23,359 nt of DNA from UBA1801 sp035353395 (GTDB lineage: Bacteria; Acidobacteriota; Holophagae; Holophagales; Holophagaceae): the NCBI GenBank assembly GCA_035353395.1, contig DAOPZL010000043.1:1-23359 (forward strand), given 5' to 3'. Positions 1-6,901 of this stretch are shown here, one piece after another (the first letter of the stretch is position 1; each line of letters begins with the position of its first letter). The notes beneath the pieces were generated by a model. It saw only the letters and a list, made by a program, of their open reading frames with translations, had not been told where the DNA came from and did not search any database. The position numbers were made by a program, and so were the translations under genes.

Positions 1-54
1 AGCACTGGATTGTGATTCCAGGTGTCGAGGGTTCGAATCCCTTCAGCCGCCCCA
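1..54 (+). tRNA. tRNA-His (GTG), 3' part; 5' end outside window
   Basis: The window begins inside the D-arm/anticodon-stem junction. The anticodon stem (5-9 with 17-21) encloses a 7-base loop with anticodon GTG at 12-14. A 5-base variable loop follows, then a T-arm (27-31 with 39-43) around TTCGAAT, the acceptor 3' strand (44-50), discriminator C51 and an encoded CCA at 52-54. C73 as discriminator is the hallmark of tRNA-His (partner of G-1). The T-loop and acceptor are copied elsewhere in the window, so this gene is the apparent attachment or target site of the island. Confidence 0.93.
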
Positions 55-58
55 ACAT

Positions 59-76
59 GGCCCCTTCGGGGGCCTT
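59..76 (+). terminator. Rho-independent-like terminator after tRNA-His
   Basis: A perfect GGCCCC-TTCG-GGGGCC hairpin with a UUCG-type tetraloop, followed by TT, starts five bases after the tRNA CCA end. Its placement and stability fit termination of the tRNA transcript, although the T-run is very short. Confidence 0.65.
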
Positions 77-92
77 CGTTGTCGATGGCGGC

Positions 93-228
93 GGAAGGGA
101 TTCGAATCTCGGATGGCGCGCAGGCAGGGCCAGCGAGGGACGCCCCGCGTCCCGAGCGGTTCCGCGCAGCGGGAGGCCCGTGCGCAGCCAGCCGAGCGGC
201 CCGGAGGGGAATCCCTTCAGCCGCCCCA
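93..228 (+). repeat. tRNA 3'-end remnant split by a ~100-bp T-loop repeat
   Basis: Positions 93-108 read as the 5' side of a T-arm ending TTCGAATC. Positions 209-228 are a perfect 20-bp copy of the tRNA-His 3' end (35-54), including acceptor strand and CCA. Removing 109-208 plus one copy of GAATC leaves a perfect T-arm (GAAGGG pairing with CCCTTC) plus acceptor and CCA. The intervening ~100 bp therefore looks inserted into a T-loop, with GAATC (104-108 and 209-213) as a 5-bp duplication. The insert contains a GGGACG/CGTCCC hairpin (137-153). Its first 32 bp recur at 10615-10646, also right after TTCGAATC. I do not recognise the repeat family. Confidence 0.7.
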
Positions 229-233
229 GATCG

Positions 234-266
234 AAGGCCCCGTGGACACTAGGTCTCCGGGGCTTT
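234..266 (+). terminator. Imperfect hairpin plus TTT after the second tRNA-like 3' end
   Basis: AAGGCCCCG (234-242) can pair with CGGGGCTT (258-265) with one bulged G, and TTT follows. The position just after the CCA-like end at 228 mirrors the terminator after the real tRNA, so the remnant looks like a former tRNA gene end with its own terminator. Confidence 0.45.
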
Positions 267-443
267 CCCCTGTACCTGAAACCGAGTGCACTTCAGGGTT
301 TCTGGGTGCGTTCAGGTGCGTGTAAGTCCTTTGTTTGAGCATCGGGTTCCCCCGCTTGTGGTGTATTTATGGGATGGATTTATCCCACCCCTCCTCCCCT
401 GGGATCCCATACGCGAGTTGATCAGAGCCATTCTGCGGGGTGT
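267..443. other. Non-coding stretch at left end of the island
   Basis: No convincing gene is present. Short reading frames here have no recognisable domain or ribosome binding site. The only structure seen is a weak inverted repeat, ATGGGAT (369-375) with ATCCCAT (404-410), around a pyrimidine-rich stretch. This probably is degraded mobile-element debris leading into the reverse-transcriptase fragment. Confidence 0.5.
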
Positions 444-836
444 TTACAGGGGCGGCAGCAACAAGCGCCTGGGCGGTGGGAAGTCGAGGTGTCGTCCAGG
501 CGAACAACGCCCTATATGGATAGCGTCAGGGATCCCGAGATACCGCAGTGATCCATCGTCTTTGGGGATGGACACTCGGCGAGCGGGATAAGGCTGGTAG
601 GTCTTGTTCTTCACCTCCTCGATGAGCTTGTTGATGTTGATATCCAGGTTCTCCCGATACCACTTCGGGGACACTCTGTCGGTCCCAGCGGCGGCTTTAC
701 GGCGAAGCTGATTTGCGCCGGCAAGCAGGAGGGGCCGATCAAGGTATTGGGAGATGTTGTAGATCCGTGAATAGATCTGGGATTTCTGGGAGATCATCTC
801 CACAACACCCTTGACGTCCTTCCGGCAGGCCTCCAT
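444..836 (-). pseudogene. Truncated group II intron-type reverse transcriptase (N-terminal fragment)
   Basis: About 105 residues (836 down to roughly 520) match the start of group II intron-encoded reverse transcriptases: a basic AGTDRVSP segment where the family has AG-DG, a helix of the ENLDININKLIEEVKNKTY type, then RRVSIPKDDGSLRYLGIP, the RT-0/RT-1 signature. After GIPDAI the homology stops. The remaining ~25 residues, rich in Pro and Arg, are read-through into unrelated sequence. The family is normally over 400 residues, so palm, maturase and endonuclease parts are missing and the protein cannot be active. A start at 836 has AGGAG directly before it, but its use is unproven. The fragment is mobile-element debris next to the tRNA end of the island. 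Confidence 0.72.
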
Positions 837-870
837 CTCCTGAAGGTCTGCGGTGGACGCTTCGGTGCAG

Positions 871-2025
871 CTACAGCCACCACCAGAAAAGATAAGCTGT
901 TCGCTGGAACCAGCTCCACCGGATTGGCTTGATCCCGCTCCAAGACTGACTGTTCCGGCGTTCCGCCTCCAGGGCCGCCTCCACCATCACAGTCAGGTCG
1001 CGGCTCCGGAGCATCAGGTTAAGCTCCAGGTTGTGCCGAAAGCTGCGGGAGTCCAGGTTGGCACTGCCCAGCACCGCGAGATCCTCGTCCAGCACCGCGA
1101 CCTTGGCGTGGAGCATGCGCTCCTGGCGCTCCCAGATCCGGACGCCGGCCTTCGCTAGCCTCCCGAAGGTGGCCCGACTGGCGGCCTGCACAAAAGGATG
1201 GTCCGAATCCCCGGGCACAATGAGGTCTAGTTCAATCCCCCTGCGGGCCGCCCGCAGGAGAACCCTCAGGAACTGTGGATCCGGGATGAAGTAGGCATTG
1301 GCGATGAGGGCCCGGTGCCGAAGCTGCTTGATGATCAGTAGCAGGTGCCTCCGGAGAGCCCGGCCCCCTCCATTCAGGCTCGAAACCAGCTGGATATCCA
1401 CGCCCTCGATCCATTCAGAGCCGCACCCCTTGCAGATGATTCCGGGTCCCGGAGCCAGGACCTCGCCCCCAGTCCGGGTCCAGGACCGGCGGAAATCCTC
1501 CTCCAGCTGCAGCACGACGGGTCCCTGGAGTTCAAGACCCAGATCTCGGTAGCAACTGGTGTTGATGCCGCAGTTGTAGGCATCCGCCCAGTTGGCGCTG
1601 GACACCACGGCGCTGGCGCCATCGGCAATGAGCAGCTTCCGGTGGTTCCGCCGGTGCCAGAGGCGCCAAGGCAGGCGCCAACTGATGGGATGGTAGAACC
1701 TCAGGTTCAGACGAGAGGCTTTCAGCATCTCGAGAGCGCTCCAGCTTCCCAAGTGGTCTACCATACCCCTCACCTGGACGCCGCGCTCCCTGGCGGCCTC
1801 GAGTTCGGTCAGGAGGCAGCGCCCGGTCTCGTCGTCGGCCCATGCGTAGATCTCGAAGTGGAGTGTGGCCTGGGCCTCGGCAATCAAGCTGCGGAGGGCT
1901 CCCAGGATTTCGGCCCCATCGAGTAGCGGTCGGACTTGGTTGCCTTCGGAGAAGGGCAACTTGTTCCGCTGCCCATGAAGCATGAGCCTATGCCAGAGGT
2001 CCGAGGCCTGGCTCCGGATGGACAT
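871..2025 (-). CDS. Phospholipase D-family cardiolipin synthase-like protein (384 aa)
   Basis: Two complete HKD motifs are present: H128-x-K130-x4-D135 and H306-x-K308-x4-D313, each followed by the usual serine/asparagine-rich strand (SSANW and GSANLDSRS). This is the two-lobed layout of bacterial ClsB/ClsC-type cardiolipin synthases, which transfer a phosphatidyl group between phospholipids through a phosphohistidine intermediate at the inner membrane. Unlike ClsA there is no pair of N-terminal membrane segments; a Trp-rich C-terminus (LFWWWL) may anchor it peripherally. The ATG directly abuts the TGA of the upstream zinc-ribbon gene, so the two are almost surely translated from one mRNA. 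A PLD nuclease or another phosphatidyltransferase cannot be excluded, and the substrate is not readable from sequence. Confidence 0.88.
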   Translation of the reverse strand: MSIRSQASDLWHRLMLHGQRNKLPFSEGNQVRPLLDGAEILGALRSLIAEAQATLHFEIYAWADDETGRCLLTELEAARERGVQVRGMVDHLGSWSALEMLKASRLNLRFYHPISWRLPWRLWHRRNHRKLLIADGASAVVSSANWADAYNCGINTSCYRDLGLELQGPVVLQLEEDFRRSWTRTGGEVLAPGPGIICKGCGSEWIEGVDIQLVSSLNGGGRALRRHLLLIIKQLRHRALIANAYFIPDPQFLRVLLRAARRGIELDLIVPGDSDHPFVQAASRATFGRLAKAGVRIWERQERMLHAKVAVLDEDLAVLGSANLDSRSFRHNLELNLMLRSRDLTVMVEAALEAERRNSQSWSGIKPIRWSWFQRTAYLFWWWL

Positions 2026-2334
2026 TCAGCCCTTGAAGAAGGAACCCAGGCTGCTGAGGAAGCCACCCTTTTCCGCAGCGGCCACGTCGTCCATCTCGCC
2101 AGCATCCAGGAACACGCCACCGCAATGGCTGCACTGGTCCACCTTCACGCCGTGGAACTCTACTTCCACCAGTTCCATACCATCCTTGGGGCATCGCATC
2201 CAGTGAAGCTCCTTGAGCCGCACCAACTCCTGCGAGGCCAGGTGTTTCTCCAGCTCCTGCGCGGCCTTTCTGCGACGCTCGAACTCCTGCTTGGCGAAAA
2301 ACTCTTCTTCTCTGGTAGTGGGCTTGACGGGCAC
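2026..2334 (-). CDS. zf-TFIIB zinc-ribbon domain protein (102 aa)
   Basis: A charged, probably coiled N-terminal helix (residues 8-45) precedes a zinc-ribbon of the zf-TFIIB family: CPKDGMEL at 48-55 and CSHCGGVFLDAGEMD at 68-82. The first knuckle has only one Cys (C48), with Lys-Asp where most members have a second Cys, so metal binding may be three-Cys or use another ligand. The C-terminus (SSLGSFFKG) is amphipathic. The start is a GTG at 2332-2334 with GAGGAG seven bases upstream; there is no ATG alternative. The gene lies 28 bp after the antiporter stop and touches the PLD gene. The function of the family is unknown; a structural or regulatory partner of its membrane-related neighbours is inference. 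Confidence 0.85.
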   Translation of the reverse strand: MPVKPTTREEEFFAKQEFERRRKAAQELEKHLASQELVRLKELHWMRCPKDGMELVEVEFHGVKVDQCSHCGGVFLDAGEMDDVAAAEKGGFLSSLGSFFKG

Positions 2335-2362
2335 GGGCCACTCCTCTGGGTGTCATCCCATT

Positions 2363-3616
2363 CTAGGACTTGGGTGCTGATCGACGGAGGACCCATCCTA
2401 GTCCCATGGGTCCAGCCACGGTGGTGAGCAACAGGGCGCCCACAACACCGGCCTGAACCTCTAGAGAAAGGAGCGCTCTCCCATCGACCATCAGTGTGCT
2501 TCCAGCCGCAACGAAGATCAGACCAACCTCCCCCCTGGGAACCATACCCCAGCCCACGACCGATGTTCGGAACCCTCTCCCCGCGCCGAGACCGGACACG
2601 TACTTGCCCAGGACACCCAAGAGGGCAAGCAACGCCGCGAAAAGGAGGGTGTCTGGAGCCACCAGGGAGGCGGGGTCCACCTTGGCCCCCATGAGTACGA
2701 AAAAGACCGGAGCGAAGGTGGTCACCAGAGGATGCACGAGGTCCTCCAGCCTTTGGGCCTCCCGCTGCTCCAGGAGATGAACGTGCGCAGGTTCGAGGAT
2801 CAATCCCGCGGCGTAGGCCCCCACGATGGTGGCCAGCCCGGCCAGACTTCCCAGCCAGGCGAGCAGGAAGGCAAAGGCGAGGCCAAGGGGCAGGAGGAGT
2901 TGCTCGCTGCGGAAGCGGTTGGCCAGGTGGAAGAGGTGGGGGATGGCCCATCTCCCCAGGGTCAGTGCCGATCCCAGGAACAGGAAGGCCATTCCCAGGG
3001 TTCGGCCCATGCTGCCCCAGGGAAGGCCCGTGGCCGAGCCCAGGGCAGTCACCGCGCCGCTCACACCTACCAGCACTAGCAGACCCAGCACATCGTCGAT
3101 GACCGCCGCACCCACGATGACGCGACCTTCGAACGATGAGGCTGCTCCTTGCTCCCGTAGGACCTGGGCGCTGATGCCGATAGACGTGGCGCACAGGCAG
3201 GCACCGATGAACAGGTCCACCACGATGGGTGTCCCAGCTGGGAGGAGCAGCCAGGCGCCTCCGAACCCAGCGATCATGGGCACCACTACACCGATTACCG
3301 CCACCCGGAGGGAAGGCAATCCTACGCTCATCATCTGGGGCACCGTGGATTCCAGCCCCACGGCGAACATCAGTACGATGACGCCCAAGTTAGCGAGGGT
3401 TTCGGCGGCGCCAGACTTGGCCAGGTCCGGGAATCCGGGGACCATTCGAGCGCAGACGGCGAGCAGCAATCCCGCGCACAGTTCTCCGGCGACCGCAGGC
3501 AATCTCAGGCGCAGCGCAATCTCTCCTCCCAGTTTGGCGACCAGCCAAACAAGAGCCATCAAGGCGAGGGTTCCTGCGAAGGGGTCGGCAACGAGCAGGG
3601 CGAAGGGCATGGGCAT
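2363..3616 (-). CDS. Monovalent cation:proton antiporter, CPA2/Na_H_Exchanger type (417 aa)
   Basis: The protein is almost entirely membrane helices (about 12-13), with the CPA2 layout: an early LRLPAVAGELCAGLLL segment, NLGVIVLMFAVGLE, a central AAVIDDVLGLLVL helix carrying the acidic pair that binds cation and protons, and a late FFVLMGAKVD helix. It should exchange Na+ or K+ for H+ across the inner membrane. No C-terminal TrkA-N (RCK) domain follows, so it is NhaP/Nap-like rather than a full Kef protein. The start at 3616 has GAGAG five to six bases upstream and opens directly into the first helix. The frame extends to 3703, but the extra 29 residues are polar and have no ribosome site. 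It heads the minus-strand operon and is divergent from the mutase operon. Ion specificity cannot be told. Confidence 0.88.
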   Translation of the reverse strand: MPMPFALLVADPFAGTLALMALVWLVAKLGGEIALRLRLPAVAGELCAGLLLAVCARMVPGFPDLAKSGAAETLANLGVIVLMFAVGLESTVPQMMSVGLPSLRVAVIGVVVPMIAGFGGAWLLLPAGTPIVVDLFIGACLCATSIGISAQVLREQGAASSFEGRVIVGAAVIDDVLGLLVLVGVSGAVTALGSATGLPWGSMGRTLGMAFLFLGSALTLGRWAIPHLFHLANRFRSEQLLLPLGLAFAFLLAWLGSLAGLATIVGAYAAGLILEPAHVHLLEQREAQRLEDLVHPLVTTFAPVFFVLMGAKVDPASLVAPDTLLFAALLALLGVLGKYVSGLGAGRGFRTSVVGWGMVPRGEVGLIFVAAGSTLMVDGRALLSLEVQAGVVGALLLTTVAGPMGLGWVLRRSAPKS

Positions 3617-3861
3617 ATCTCTCAAATCGCGTGGTCCCCATTGTTCCATAGAGCACAAGAAAGCCACTGGGGCCGGGTCTTCCGTTGCGAGGGAACCTTT
3701 CACCTACTCGACCCACTCGCATGGAAAGCCTACGACCCTCCTGGGTCGGAGTTTCTATATTCGCAAAGGTGTGCCGCGTTCCACTCCACGCGCGGCAGGA
3801 ACCGGGAAGGTCGGGCCGCCTTCTCCTTCATGGGCAGCATCACTGCCCGAGGAGAGCTGCC
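3617..3861. promoter_or_regulatory. Divergent promoter region between antiporter and mutase operons
   Basis: This 245-bp spacer must carry the start signals for both operons. Visible elements are an inverted repeat CGACCC-TCCT-GGGTCG (3733-3748), followed 7 bp later by a TATATT hexamer (3756-3761) that could be a -10 box for the plus strand, and a hairpin GGGCAG-CATCA-CTGCCC (3832-3848) that ends two bases before the GGAGAG ribosome binding site (3851-3856) of the mutase gene. The second hairpin could limit translation initiation. Transcription start points are not known. Confidence 0.45.
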
Positions 3862-5736
3862 ATGGCCATGTGTCGCCATTTGGGACCCAACGATCGTCTG
3901 GGCCTTATTCATTCAAGCCTGGATGCCCACACGCTCGGAGTCAGTTCGATCGAGCAACTGGTGAGGCAATGTGGCCTTCCAGCTATCGTGGCAGAGCAAG
4001 AGGTGCGCGATTCCATCGCGCAGGGAGAGGAATTTGCATCTGTCCGCGTCCTGAAAGACTGGATCCAGGGCAAGGGTATTACGGCCCTTGGTTTCAGCTA
4101 CCGGTTGGACCCGGAGGATGGAGCTCGCTTGTTCGACCGGCTCGTGGAACGTCTGCACAAGGCCCACCTGCTAGCCGCTGATGGAGGCCCGGTCGGGGCT
4201 CTCTACTTCGCAGGGCTTCCCTCTGCGTGCGACCTCGTCTTGGAGCGGCACCCTCGGATCGACGGCGTCTTCCGAGGCGACGAGACTCTGCTGGAAAGCC
4301 TGAATATTCTCGGCATCCCACACCATGACCTGCCCACCTTGCTCTCGGCCCAAGCTGCCTATGACGAAGCACGGATGACCTTTGGTCGAGAGCTGATCCG
4401 GTCAGGCGCCCACCATGCCATAGCGCCCGTGAAGCGCACTTACCCCCGCTTCGGAGAGCGAGGGGACAGTCTCCTTGCCAGGATCGCCCACGGCGAGGCC
4501 ATGGGCTTGCCGCCTTTGATGCGGGCTCACGTTGGGCCCTACCTCCCCGATCGCAAGGAGGCGGTGGCTCTGTTCCTGGATTGGACTCGGCGACTCGCGA
4601 CGTCGGGCCTGCTAGACGTCCTGTCCATCGGCACTTCCCAGCTCACCCAGGAAGCCTTCGGCGAAGAGTGGGGGGACCGACCCAACGGGGGCGGTGTGCC
4701 CCTGAACTCCACACGCGAACTTGCCGAGGTGTGGGAGGCGGCGCGTCCCATGCTTGTGAGGATCTACGCAGGAACTACGCGTCTGGAACGCATGGCGTGG
4801 ATCTACGAGGAAACCCTGGACATCGCCTGGCATGCCCTTTCCTTCTGGTGGTTCTGCCAGCTCGATGGCCGAGGTCCAAATCCTGTAAGGGAGAATCTCC
4901 GGGAGCATTTGGCGGTGCTTCGCTACATCGCGACCACTGGCAAGCCCTTCGAACCCAACGTACCCCATCACTTCGCTTTCCGCGGCTGCGATGACACAGG
5001 CTATGTGGTGTCGGGTTACTTGGCTGCCCGCGCCGCCAAGGAGGCGGGTGTTCGGACTCTGGTACTCCAGGTGATGCTCAATACCCCGAAATACACCTGG
5101 GGTGTACAGGACCTCGCCAAGGCCCGTGCCCTACTCAAACTAGTCCGGGGTTTGGAGGGCCCCTCTTTCCGCGTGCTCCTGCAACCCCGTGGCGGTCTCG
5201 ATTACTTCTCGCGAGACGAGGAAAAGGCGAAGGTTCAGCTCGCCGCTGTGACCGCAATGATGGATGACATAGAGCCCAACAATCCCGCAAGCCCTTCCAT
5301 CATCCATGTCGTCAGCTACTCGGAGGCCACGCGCTTGGCGGACCCACCAGTGGTGGATGAGAGCATCCGCATCACGCGGCACGCCCTGTCCGAGTACCGC
5401 CGCTTGAGGAGGGCGGGGCACATGCCCGATATGGGACGTGATCTGGAGGTGTCAGCTCGCACAGAATGGCTAATGGAGGAAGCCTCCACGCTTCTACACG
5501 CCATTGAGGTCGCCGTCCCGGACCCCTGCTCAGCGAAGGGACTCTACGACATCCTGGCTTCCGGGTACCTGCCCCTGCCATACCTGTGGGCCTGCCGGAA
5601 GGAGTTTCCCGAAGCCACCGCCTGGTCCACCCGACTGGTGGATGGTGGGATGAGGACCGTCGACGCCGAAGGTCAGCCAATATCAGCCCGGGAGCGAGTG
5701 GCAATCATTGCGGAGAAGACGTCTCATGTCCGGTGA
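3862..5736 (+). CDS. Single-chain cobalamin-dependent mutase-like protein (624 aa)
   Basis: The N-terminus carries D21-A-H23-T-L-G26, the DxHxxG motif by which the mutase class of B12 enzymes binds cobalamin base-off/His-on. It lies at the start of a Rossmann-like region, with a GFSYRL strand about 52 residues later (the place of SxL) and a GALYFAG strand next, ending near residue 155. A long catalytic region follows, with LMRAHVGPY, SIGTSQ, a Trp/His-rich segment, NVPHHFAFRG and a C-terminal helical part. I read it as a TIM-barrel mutase related to glutamate mutase E or the ornithine/lysine aminomutases. Those enzymes mostly use a separate B12 subunit; here both parts are one chain. No CxxxCxxC is present, so it is not radical SAM. 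The start at 3862 has GGAGAG five bases upstream; a longer in-frame reading to 3685 lacks support. First gene of a four-gene operon. The substrate is unknown, and the barrel assignment is from memory of family patterns. Confidence 0.7.
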   Translation: MAMCRHLGPNDRLGLIHSSLDAHTLGVSSIEQLVRQCGLPAIVAEQEVRDSIAQGEEFASVRVLKDWIQGKGITALGFSYRLDPEDGARLFDRLVERLHKAHLLAADGGPVGALYFAGLPSACDLVLERHPRIDGVFRGDETLLESLNILGIPHHDLPTLLSAQAAYDEARMTFGRELIRSGAHHAIAPVKRTYPRFGERGDSLLARIAHGEAMGLPPLMRAHVGPYLPDRKEAVALFLDWTRRLATSGLLDVLSIGTSQLTQEAFGEEWGDRPNGGGVPLNSTRELAEVWEAARPMLVRIYAGTTRLERMAWIYEETLDIAWHALSFWWFCQLDGRGPNPVRENLREHLAVLRYIATTGKPFEPNVPHHFAFRGCDDTGYVVSGYLAARAAKEAGVRTLVLQVMLNTPKYTWGVQDLAKARALLKLVRGLEGPSFRVLLQPRGGLDYFSRDEEKAKVQLAAVTAMMDDIEPNNPASPSIIHVVSYSEATRLADPPVVDESIRITRHALSEYRRLRRAGHMPDMGRDLEVSARTEWLMEEASTLLHAIEVAVPDPCSAKGLYDILASGYLPLPYLWACRKEFPEATAWSTRLVDGGMRTVDAEGQPISARERVAIIAEKTSHVR

Positions 5737-6901
5737 ACGCGACCCCCGCATCCTAGGCCCCCTGCGTGCGGCGGCCGCTCGTGTCGACCGTGTCTCCTTC
5801 TGCGTGGCAGGCGCCGGAAACGGCGGCCTCGCCATGGCCGGGCATCTCGGCATCATGGGCTTTCCGGTCTCCCTCTATAATCGCACCGAGGACCAGCTGG
5901 CCGGTGTGCGTTGGCATGGTGGTGTCGAGGTGGAAGGGGAGGTCACCGGGTTCGGCCCGATTCGGCGCGCCACTGCCGACATGGGCGAGGCGCTGGAGGA
6001 CGCAGATGTCATCATGGTCGTCACCCCAGCCACGGCCCATGCACCCCTGGCTCACGTCATGGCGCCCTTCCTGCGAGATGGCCAAGTCGTGCTCTTGAAC
6101 CCGGGGCGCACTGGTGGCGCGCTGGAGTTCCGTAAGGTCCTGCTGGACTTGAGTATTGTGGCCCGTCCCGTGATCGCAGAAGCCCAGACCTTCATCTACG
6201 CCTCGCGGGCGATCAACCGGCACACTGCACGGATCTTTCGGATCAAGAACGAGGTCCCTGTGGCCACTCTTCCCTCGTACTGGATCCCCGAGACTCTGGC
6301 GGTTCTCCGGGGTGCCTTCCCCCAGTTCACGGCCGGTGGGAACGTGCTCGCAACAAGCATGGAGAATATCGGAGCAATCTTCCACCCGGCTCTCACCATT
6401 CTCAACGCAGGATGGATCGAGGAGACCAAGGGCGACTTCGAGTACTACTTGCAGGGCATCACGCCCTCTGTAGCCAAGATTCTCGAGCGCATCGACCAAG
6501 AGCGCCTTGATGTGGCCCGCGCTCTGGGTGTGCGCAGCGTCTCCGCCCGGGAGTGGCTCTATCTGAGCTACGATTCTCCGGGCCGGGATCTCCATGAGGC
6601 GATCCACCACACGGAGGCCTACCGAGGAATCAAGGCGCCACTATCCATCGCTCACCGCTACATTTGGGAAGATGTGCCGATGAGCCTCGTGCCCATCGTC
6701 TCCATCGGGGCGGCACTGGGGGTACCCACACCAACCACGCAGATGGTGGTTCAGCTTGGATCGCTACTTCACGGCCGAGACTACGCCGCAGAGGGTCGTA
6801 CGGTGGAGAGCCTGGGTCTGGCGGGCCTTTCTCTGAAGGAGATCCACCGGATAGTCGCTGATTCCGACGAGCTGGAACCTATGGAAGGAGGAAGGCCATG
6901 A
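5726..6901 (+). CDS. NAD(P)-dependent octopine/nopaline dehydrogenase family protein (391 aa)
   Basis: A Rossmann nucleotide-binding motif, G29-A-G31-N-G-G34, opens the N-terminal domain. A C-terminal helical domain of the opine dehydrogenase type follows, marked by NIGAIFHPALTILNAG (the conserved Asn and His-Pro of the active site) and the helix around FEYYLQGITPSVAKILERID. Family members join an amino acid and an alpha-keto acid by reductive amination, giving opines, or reduce related substrates in the cytosol. The ATG at 5726 has GGAGAAG about eight bases upstream and overlaps the mutase stop by 11 bp, so translation is likely coupled. An in-frame TTG 18 bp earlier adds only RRRRL and is less likely. 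The stop overlaps the next start (ATGA). Its substrates probably depend on the mutase product, which is inference. Confidence 0.85.
   Translation: MSGERDPRILGPLRAAAARVDRVSFCVAGAGNGGLAMAGHLGIMGFPVSLYNRTEDQLAGVRWHGGVEVEGEVTGFGPIRRATADMGEALEDADVIMVVTPATAHAPLAHVMAPFLRDGQVVLLNPGRTGGALEFRKVLLDLSIVARPVIAEAQTFIYASRAINRHTARIFRIKNEVPVATLPSYWIPETLAVLRGAFPQFTAGGNVLATSMENIGAIFHPALTILNAGWIEETKGDFEYYLQGITPSVAKILERIDQERLDVARALGVRSVSAREWLYLSYDSPGRDLHEAIHHTEAYRGIKAPLSIAHRYIWEDVPMSLVPIVSIGAALGVPTPTTQMVVQLGSLLHGRDYAAEGRTVESLGLAGLSLKEIHRIVADSDELEPMEGGRP

Noticed and set aside
12..338. Small plus-strand open frames over the tRNA and repeat
   Set aside because: They translate tRNA and repeat sequence; the apparent similarity between the two ends at protein level is only the DNA repeat.
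3655..3715. A GCCACTGGGG stretch before the B12-type mutase, considered as part of a cobalamin riboswitch
   Set aside because: The other conserved parts (B12 box, GGGAA and the long multi-stem core) could not be found in the 245-bp spacer, and a single short match is not evidence.
3685..3861. N-terminal extension of the mutase to 683 residues
   Set aside because: No ribosome site precedes 3685, the segment lies in the divergent promoter region, and the B12 motif fits an N-terminus at 3862.
3862..5736. Radical SAM B12 enzyme
   Set aside because: No CxxxCxxC cluster motif; the seven or so Cys residues are scattered.
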